A DNA stretch of 10,721 bases from the NCBI GenBank assembly GCA_030592105.1, contig JAUVKE010000061.1, forward strand, positions 1 through 10,721. Direction: 5' to 3'. Below are positions 5,692 through 10,721 of this stretch, piece after piece; the first letter of the stretch is position 1, and every line of letters starts with the position of its first letter. This DNA comes from Desulfobacteraceae bacterium. GTDB lineage: Bacteria > Desulfobacterota > Desulfobacteria > Desulfobacterales > BuS5. Made by a program: the position numbers and the translations under genes. The notes under the pieces are model-generated. The model ran no database searches, was not told where the DNA came from, and saw nothing but the letters and a program-made list of their open reading frames with translations.

Positions 5692-8600
5692 TTGCAGATA
5701 TGCCAGAGCAGATTTTTTTTCATCTTCAGACAACCCTTTCCCTTCTTCAGCCAGGGCTTTGGTCAGCAGCTCTTTGGCCCTTTCTTTATTGTTGAGTTTT
5801 AAACAGGTCAGGCCGAGATGGAACTCGATTATGGACGTTTCCGATTGTGATAGAGCCTGTTCAAGAGTGTTTTGTGCATTTTGGTAATCTTTCTTTTTAT
5901 AATATATCCAGCCTAAGGTATCCAGAATTTGGGCAGTTAGCAACTTTTCAGGAATATCAGTCAGCGCTTTTACAGCCTTGGCGAGATTTTCAGGCGTTGG
6001 AAATTTTTCCGCATAGATATAGGCCAGTCCGTTTACAACCGGCACAAATTTAGGATGTTCCCGATAGGTTTTTTCATACCATTTAAGGGCATTATTAAAA
6101 TCATTCTTCTTTCTGTACATGCCGGCTATAATCATTTTCAGCTTTACAGCATCAGGCTTTTTCCCCAAAGCCGCTTTATACTCTTTGATTGCCTGATCTA
6201 TACGCCCTTCTTTGTAATAAAGTTCTCCCATGGCAATATAAGGGGTTGGGGAGTCCGGTTTCAGCCTGATAATTTTTTTTAACTCTTCTCTGGCTTTATC
6301 ATACTGTTTAAGGCCGCTGTAAATGCCGCTTAGCAGCAGGCGGGTTTCCGGTTCTGTTTTTGGATATTTTTTTAAATGGTTTAAACATTTTTCCAAAGCC
6401 TTGTCAGGTTTATTGAGGGCCGCCTGTAATTTGACTGCATATTTCAGGATTTCAGGATTTTCAGGTTGCAGCTCAAGGGCCTGATCAAGTTCGGCCTCGG
6501 CTTTGGGATAATCTTTTTGTTTGGTGTAGAGCAGGCTTGTTTTTATGTATGCATCTGCTATGTCCGGTTTTTTTTGTTTAAGTTCATCTAAAATTATTTT
6601 GGCATTTGAAAAGTCTTCCTTTAGCATATAAAAATCACCCAGCTTGCTCAGAGCAGGCAGATGGTCTGGCGCTTTGGTGGAGACCTTTTTCAGGATTATA
6701 ATGGCTTCATCATAGGTTTTTTCTTTTATATAAATTTTCGAAATCAGATCAAGAGCGGCCAGATTTTCAGGGTTAATCTCCAGAGCCTGTTTTAGATTTT
6801 TCATGGCCTGTTTTAGATTTTCTACAGGGGGCTTTTCATTATTAAAAAAATGAGCACGGGCAAGATAAACGTAACCTGTGGCTTCATCCGGTCTTTTTTT
6901 GGTAACAAAATTAAATTCGCTGATTGCGTTGAGTCCTTCTTTTTTGTCCAGATGAATTAGTCCTTTTAAGGAATGGGCTGCAAAATTGTCGGGGTTGTTT
7001 TTCAGGATTTTTTCTAACTGTGCCATGGCCTGATCCAGTTTTTTTTCAGCATAATATATCCTGGCGATCCTGTTTTTTGCGATTACTGCTTCCGGTTTTA
7101 GGGAGTGGTCTTTGACTATTTCCTGATAGATTTCCATAGCCGGGTCGGTTTGTCTGTTTTGTTGATAGATTTCACCCAAATAGAGTTTCATGCCAAGATT
7201 TTCCGGCTGTTTCAGAATTGCGGCTTTCAGGGTTGCAATGGCCTGGTTAAGTTCGGCTTCGGCTTTTTTATACTTTTTTTGTTTGGCATATAAGAGGCTT
7301 GATTTTATATACGCCTCGGCTACGTTCGGTTTTTTTTGTTTAAGTTCGGCTAAAATTGTTCCAGCCTTTTCAAGGTCACCCGTGAGCATGTAAAAATCAG
7401 ACAGTTTGCTCAAGGCAGGCAGATGCTCCGGGGCTTTTTCGATTATTTCTTTCAGGATTATGATCCCTTCATCATAGGTTTTATTTTTAATATAAATTTT
7501 TGAAATAAGGTCAAGGGCGGCCAGGTCATCCGGTTTAACTTTAAGGGCATGTTTCAGGTTTTCCATGGCCAGGTGGTTTTCATTATTTAAAAGATGGGCC
7601 TGGGCAAGGTAGATGTAACCTTTGGCTTCATCCGGCCTTTCCTGTGTTACAAAGCGAAATTCGCTGATTGCATCGGGTCCTTCTTTTCTGTTCAGGTGGA
7701 TGCGCCCTTTCAGGGAATGGGCCGCAAAATCTCTGGAATTGTTTTCCAGGATTTTTTTTAACTGAGTCATGGCCTGATCTATTTTTTTATCAGCATAATA
7801 TATTCCGGCAATTCTATTTCCCGCGGCTGTTGCTTCCGGTTTGAGGGGATGATTTTTAATTATTTCCTGATAGATTTTCATGGCCTGATCAGTCTCTTTC
7901 TTTTTTTGATATATCTCTCCCAAATAGAGTTGCAGGCTGAGTTCTTCAGGCAGATCTCGGCAGGCGGTTTTCAATACTTTAATGGCCTGGTCTGTTTTTT
8001 TCTGCTCTTCATAATATTTTGCCAGGAATCCGCGGTATTGGGCGGAGTCCGGCTCGTCCCGGATCAGTTTGGATAATATTGCTTCTCCTTTGACGGGCTG
8101 ATCTGTTTTTCTGTAAAAACCGATCAGCCTGAGAGAATTGCTTTTTTCTTCCGGATAGAAATCAATAATTTGTTTATAGACCGCTTCGGCCTTGTCGTTT
8201 TCCTGCGAAGCCGAATACAAGTTTATGAGACCCTTAAGCAGTGCCAGGTTTTTTTCATCATTTTCCAGGGCTGCCTTGATAAGAGTCTCGGCTTTGGAAT
8301 ATTTTTTCTGTTTTTTCAGAAATCCGGACAGGATAAGGGTGGCCTCATCCTTTTTTTCTCCATTGGCGATAATGTCCTGCAGGAGTTTGGTGCCTTCGGC
8401 ATTTTTGTCGGTTTTAAATAGAATTATGCTTTTCATGAGAATAGCTTTTTCATTACCTGGTTCTTTTTCAAGAACTTTATTGATCATTTCCCCGGCATCT
8501 TCTATTTTTTGGGTCATGATCAGCCCTTCGGCCGAGGCAAGCTGGATATCCGTATCTTCAGGATCGAGCTCCAGAGCCTTCTTTATGAGGCTGAAGGCAC

Positions 8601-8838
8601 CGCGGTAGTTTTTTTCTTTTAGCGCTATTTTACCCAGCATGTAGTATGCTTTTCCAAATTTGGGATCAATCTGGATTGCGTTCTTAAATTCAATGGTGGC
8701 CCTGCCTAACTCACCTTCTTCAAAAAGTGCCACGCCCTTTTCATAAAAATTTGCTTTTTGTTTATCAATCCCGCCGCACGCTGCGATCAGGGTAAGCAGA
8801 AAGATAATAATGCCTGTCTGGAATAATTTTGTTTTCAT
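5680..8838 (-). CDS. prsT: PrsT-type TPR-repeat lipoprotein of a PEP-CTERM/exosortase system
   Basis: A 1052-residue secreted lipoprotein built almost entirely of tetratricopeptide repeats. The N-terminus is a lipoprotein signal (MKTK, hydrophobic core, lipobox LIAAC with lipidated Cys21). Gly at +2 suggests no inner-membrane retention signal, so an outer-membrane anchor facing the periplasm is likely. From residue about 30 to the end, TPR units follow one another (for example GRATIEFKNAIQIDPKFGKA at 45-64). The size, lipobox and neighbouring exosortase match the PEP-CTERM system TPR lipoprotein family, thought to act in exopolysaccharide/exosortase export, with no defined biochemical role. 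Residues about 283-530 are duplicated at about 531-784. The start ATG is preceded by AAGG with 9-nt spacing. The gene lies 118 bp downstream of the exosortase gene and is convergent with the cassette region, overlapping the small fragment by 12 bp. Confidence 0.9.
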   Translation of the reverse strand: MKTKLFQTGIIIFLLTLIAACGGIDKQKANFYEKGVALFEEGELGRATIEFKNAIQIDPKFGKAYYMLGKIALKEKNYRGAFSLIKKALELDPEDTDIQLASAEGLIMTQKIEDAGEMINKVLEKEPGNEKAILMKSIILFKTDKNAEGTKLLQDIIANGEKKDEATLILSGFLKKQKKYSKAETLIKAALENDEKNLALLKGLINLYSASQENDKAEAVYKQIIDFYPEEKSNSLRLIGFYRKTDQPVKGEAILSKLIRDEPDSAQYRGFLAKYYEEQKKTDQAIKVLKTACRDLPEELSLQLYLGEIYQKKKETDQAMKIYQEIIKNHPLKPEATAAGNRIAGIYYADKKIDQAMTQLKKILENNSRDFAAHSLKGRIHLNRKEGPDAISEFRFVTQERPDEAKGYIYLAQAHLLNNENHLAMENLKHALKVKPDDLAALDLISKIYIKNKTYDEGIIILKEIIEKAPEHLPALSKLSDFYMLTGDLEKAGTILAELKQKKPNVAEAYIKSSLLYAKQKKYKKAEAELNQAIATLKAAILKQPENLGMKLYLGEIYQQNRQTDPAMEIYQEIVKDHSLKPEAVIAKNRIARIYYAEKKLDQAMAQLEKILKNNPDNFAAHSLKGLIHLDKKEGLNAISEFNFVTKKRPDEATGYVYLARAHFFNNEKPPVENLKQAMKNLKQALEINPENLAALDLISKIYIKEKTYDEAIIILKKVSTKAPDHLPALSKLGDFYMLKEDFSNAKIILDELKQKKPDIADAYIKTSLLYTKQKDYPKAEAELDQALELQPENPEILKYAVKLQAALNKPDKALEKCLNHLKKYPKTEPETRLLLSGIYSGLKQYDKAREELKKIIRLKPDSPTPYIAMGELYYKEGRIDQAIKEYKAALGKKPDAVKLKMIIAGMYRKKNDFNNALKWYEKTYREHPKFVPVVNGLAYIYAEKFPTPENLAKAVKALTDIPEKLLTAQILDTLGWIYYKKKDYQNAQNTLEQALSQSETSIIEFHLGLTCLKLNNKERAKELLTKALAEEGKGLSEDEKKSALAYLQSAF
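6487..7992 (-). repeat. internal tandem duplication in prsT (two units of about 750 bp)
   Basis: Unit A encodes residues about 283-530 and unit B about 531-784 of the TPR lipoprotein. Matching landmarks, A then B: YLGEIYQ (305 and 553), IYQEI..(N/D)H.LKPEA, QAM.QL.KIL, FAAHSLKG, RPDEA.GY.YLA, AALDLISKIYIK, LPALSKL.DFYML, ELKQKKP and KKAEAEL/PKAEAEL. The spacing is 248 residues (744 bp) through most of the unit and 254 near the end, because B carries a 6-residue insertion (around NEKPPVENLKQAM). The similarity extends over some 250 residues, far beyond what individual 34-residue TPR units share. This implies a relatively recent segmental duplication rather than old repeat divergence. Confidence 0.88.
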
Positions 8839-8870
8839 GATATATTACCTTTTTTTTGTTTTTAATAAAA

Positions 8871-8957
8871 GTAGGGGCGGATTCCATATCCGCCCCATCA
8901 TCCATATCCGCAAAAAATGATACAGACAAAAAGGGCAGAAATGGATTCTGCCCCTAC
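8871..8957. repeat. pair of inverted GTAGGGGC-type hairpin repeats between exosortase and prsT genes
   Basis: Copy 1 (8871-8896, + strand) begins GTAGGGGCGGAT and forms a perfect 9-bp stem (8874-8882 with 8888-8896, loop TCCAT). Copy 2 (8957 back to 8933, - strand) begins GTAGGGGCAGAA and forms an 8-bp stem (8933-8940 with 8946-8953). The copies share the same scheme, with compensating changes in both arms (CGGAT/ATCCG against CAGAA/TTCTG). An extra partial direct copy, TCCATATCCGC, occurs at 8883-8893 and 8901-8911. The first G of copy 2 is the last base of the exosortase TAG stop. The array sits in the leader of prsT and could act as an attenuator, an mRNA-stabilising structure or a partial terminator. 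Confidence 0.75.
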
Positions 8958-10513
8958 TAATTCGGGACGTATTCGATCAAAATTTGCATTAAATCTTTGG
9001 TGAAAGCATCTATTGTTGCCTGTCCTTTTTCAATATCAGGATCTTTTAGGGGCATTTCGATTCGAACCAGGGCACCGTCGGTGCGTCTTTTTGTGATTGA
9101 ATCAAGGAACAGGTATATTTTATGGGTATATTCACTGACGATTATCCGGCCTCTTTGTTGAAACCAGTAATTGGTAAGGAGTTTTCGGTCATTTTTGGCA
9201 AGGTACATCTGCCGTATTTTTACCGTTCCAAACGGTTCGGGGAATTCTTTGGTGATAATTTTTCGGGACAACGGCGCGTAGCCGCCGCCCACCAGGCATG
9301 AAACCGGAGAATGAACAGTGTGCCGGGTGGCCTGGTATTTATAATAGGGGACCAGGAGGTAAATATTGTCCCCAGTTTTTTGATTATGAAAAGATATCTG
9401 TACATAATCATCGGACCAGAGAGATTTTAAAGTATTCTCCTCCAGGTATAATTTTTCACCCTGCCAGTCGCCAAAAGCGGTTGGAAAATTTTCAAAGGTT
9501 TTTCTTTCAGGGATTTTCATGGCAGAGCCAAGGTATGAATTTAACCCCCAGAAACAGATGAAGATGCAGGCTGCTCCCAGCAGATATGATATTTTTATTT
9601 TTTTTATTTTAATCGTCCTTGCATTTTTTTTATTTGTTTTTGTCTTTTTGTGAATAAATTTGGGGTCGATTTTTTTATTAATGATTTTTATAATTTTACT
9701 CAAAAGAGCGAGAAATCCGAATGAAACCATAAAAATGAGCCATCCTGAAAAACCGTGGAAAAAGCTTTCTGCTACCGTGGGGGATACTTTAAGGGTAAGA
9801 TATCCCATAATAGCGATTCTAAGGGCATTGGAGAAAACCGAGATGTGAATAGCCGCCAATATAATAATAATGCGTTCCCACCATTTTTTATGAAAAAGAT
9901 ACGCGAAAACAAAAGCCATGAGCAGCAGAGGGTAAACATATCTCAAGCCGCTGCAGGCATCCACTACTTGCAGTTTTGTAACCCAAAGGTCGATTACGTT
10001 TCCTTCCAGGAAAACGGAAAGCCCTGCTTTTCGCATCATTTCCACGGCAAGTTTGCTTGAATAAAGCTTTAATTTAAATGTGAAGAGGTTGTTTAAAAAG
10101 GGGGGGAGGGGAACTATGAATATCAGGAGAAATAAGGGGAACGTAAGTTCCCTGGCTATTTTATTTCCTGCCATCAATAAGAACAGGCCGATGATGGCAA
10201 ACCAGATGGAGGCAAAAACAAAAGTTTCCACCGAACCTAGCCCGCCGGCTAAAAATATAAAACCGGAAAGGATTAAAACAAGGAAACCCAAGGCAGAAGA
10301 GCCGGTTGCGGTGGTTTTTAACTGGGGCCATTTGCTATAAATAAGATATATTACGATCAACGGCACAACATAACAATAGGAGAAGTCGTCTGTGTTCCAT
10401 TTGTTTAAAAGGTTACCGATCACCTGAAAATACTGAAGTGAAAAAGCGCAGATTAATATCATAAATGCAGGAATTAATAAAGCCATATACCCGAGTCTGT
10501 TCTTATTTATCAT
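8957..10513 (-). CDS. xrtD: exosortase with fused C-terminal EpsI domain (XrtD-like)
   Basis: This 518-residue membrane enzyme is expected to cleave and sort exported proteins with PEP-CTERM-like C-terminal signals. The N-terminal two thirds are about eight membrane helices with the exosortase catalytic set: Cys187 in VVDACSGLRY, Arg232 in FSNALRI and His253 in FFHGFSG. A very Lys-rich linker (about 278-307) and one more membrane helix (about 309-324) lead to a periplasmic EpsI-type domain (about 332-518), with TAFGDWQG and the conserved HSPVSCLVGGG (401-411). The fusion and the DDFSYCYVVPLI.IYLI opening best fit the XrtD subclass, but XrtA-type cannot be excluded. The start ATG at 10513 has AAAGGAG 4 bases upstream. 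A longer frame to 10660 reads through the sugar transferase gene out of phase and is rejected. ATGA overlaps the upstream stop. Confidence 0.93.
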   Translation of the reverse strand: MINKNRLGYMALLIPAFMILICAFSLQYFQVIGNLLNKWNTDDFSYCYVVPLIVIYLIYSKWPQLKTTATGSSALGFLVLILSGFIFLAGGLGSVETFVFASIWFAIIGLFLLMAGNKIARELTFPLFLLIFIVPLPPFLNNLFTFKLKLYSSKLAVEMMRKAGLSVFLEGNVIDLWVTKLQVVDACSGLRYVYPLLLMAFVFAYLFHKKWWERIIIILAAIHISVFSNALRIAIMGYLTLKVSPTVAESFFHGFSGWLIFMVSFGFLALLSKIIKIINKKIDPKFIHKKTKTNKKNARTIKIKKIKISYLLGAACIFICFWGLNSYLGSAMKIPERKTFENFPTAFGDWQGEKLYLEENTLKSLWSDDYVQISFHNQKTGDNIYLLVPYYKYQATRHTVHSPVSCLVGGGYAPLSRKIITKEFPEPFGTVKIRQMYLAKNDRKLLTNYWFQQRGRIIVSEYTHKIYLFLDSITKRRTDGALVRIEMPLKDPDIEKGQATIDAFTKDLMQILIEYVPN

Positions 10514-10721
10514 TTTGCTCCTTTCCCGGAAAAAACGATCAGGGCGGTTTTCCAGAGAATTGATATATCCCTCCAGAATTTCCAGCCATCTATGTAAGCA
10601 ATGTCCAGTTGTACAACTTTGGCAAAATCCGTAACATTTTTGCGGCCGGATACCTGCCACAGGCCGGTTAAGCCCGGTTTAATTGATATTCTCTTCCGGT
10701 GCCAGTCTTCATAAACCTCCA
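10510..10721 (-). CDS. exopolysaccharide sugar transferase, C-terminal end (partial)
   Basis: The last 69 residues of a polyprenyl-phosphate glycosyl-1-phosphate transferase, running off the right edge; the first complete codon is at 10719. Visible family motifs are WHRKRISIKPGLTGLWQVSG, then DFAKVVQLDIAYIDGW, then WRDISILWKTALIVFSGKGA and the stop. This is the conserved end of the WcaJ/EpsB-type bacterial sugar transferase domain (KPGLTG.WQVSGR, LD..YI..W, D..IL.KT). Such enzymes transfer a sugar-1-phosphate to undecaprenyl phosphate at the cytoplasmic face, the first step of exopolysaccharide repeat-unit assembly. The TGA stop overlaps the exosortase ATG (ATGA), so the two genes are translationally coupled. 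Position next to an exosortase matches the sugar transferases typical of PEP-CTERM loci. Confidence 0.93.
   Translation of the reverse strand, partial: EVYEDWHRKRISIKPGLTGLWQVSGRKNVTDFAKVVQLDIAYIDGWKFWRDISILWKTALIVFSGKGAK

Noticed and set aside
6487..7992. CRISPR or tandem DNA repeat array
   Set aside because: The repetition follows the TPR protein periodicity and a single segmental duplication; there are no short identical repeats with unique spacers.
8192..8608. 138-codon + strand frame opposite prsT, and similar antisense frames across prsT and the efflux genes
   Set aside because: They mirror the codon pattern of the TPR and ABC genes, lack ribosome-binding sites and show no recognisable domains.
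10514..10660. N-terminal extension of the exosortase to an ATG at 10660
   Set aside because: The extension is Cys/Arg-rich with no resemblance to exosortases, and the same DNA codes in another phase for conserved sugar-transferase motifs. The ATG at 10513 has a strong ribosome-binding site.

Overview
The window looks like chromosomal DNA of a Gram-negative bacterium, most likely a sulfate-reducer-type member of the Desulfobacterota (former Deltaproteobacteria). This placement is an inference from moderate-to-low GC, a MacAB/TolC-type efflux operon, an exosortase/PEP-CTERM-type locus with PrsT, and short palindromic repeats of a style common in that group. No rRNA or other taxonomic marker is present.

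Left part (about 1-4761, + strand): a long imperfect palindrome (8-86) is followed by a tightly coupled four-gene operon. It encodes a TolC-family outer-membrane channel, a MacA-like periplasmic adaptor, a MacB/LolD-type ATPase and a MacB-type permease. The ATPase and permease are separate proteins, unlike the fused MacB of E. coli. Every junction overlaps or abuts (4-nt overlap, 0-nt gap, 4-nt overlap), so the four products should form one tripartite efflux or export machine spanning both membranes.

Middle part (4762-5691): an accessory island lies between two convergent chromosomal blocks. It holds a short palindrome-bearing spacer, a 166-bp element bounded by 23-bp inverted repeats (each itself a near palindrome), and a 125-codon gene of an uncharacterised type. 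Six bases after that gene's stop is an 88-bp structure with the layout of an integron attC site. Right after it, a second reading frame starts that resembles the first third of a response-regulator receiver domain and ends abruptly against the next gene. I read this as a remnant of mobile gene cassettes without an integrase in view.

Right part (5680-10721, - strand): an exopolysaccharide/exosortase locus is read leftward. It contains the C-terminal end of a polyprenyl-phosphate sugar transferase (cut by the window edge), an exosortase fused to an EpsI domain, a 118-bp spacer with two inverted hairpin repeats, and a 1052-residue TPR lipoprotein of the PrsT type. PrsT carries a recent internal duplication of about 248 residues. 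The sugar transferase would start repeat-unit synthesis on the lipid carrier, the exosortase would process C-terminal sorting signals of secreted proteins, and PrsT is the TPR lipoprotein usually encoded beside such enzymes. No sorting-signal substrate lies in the window.
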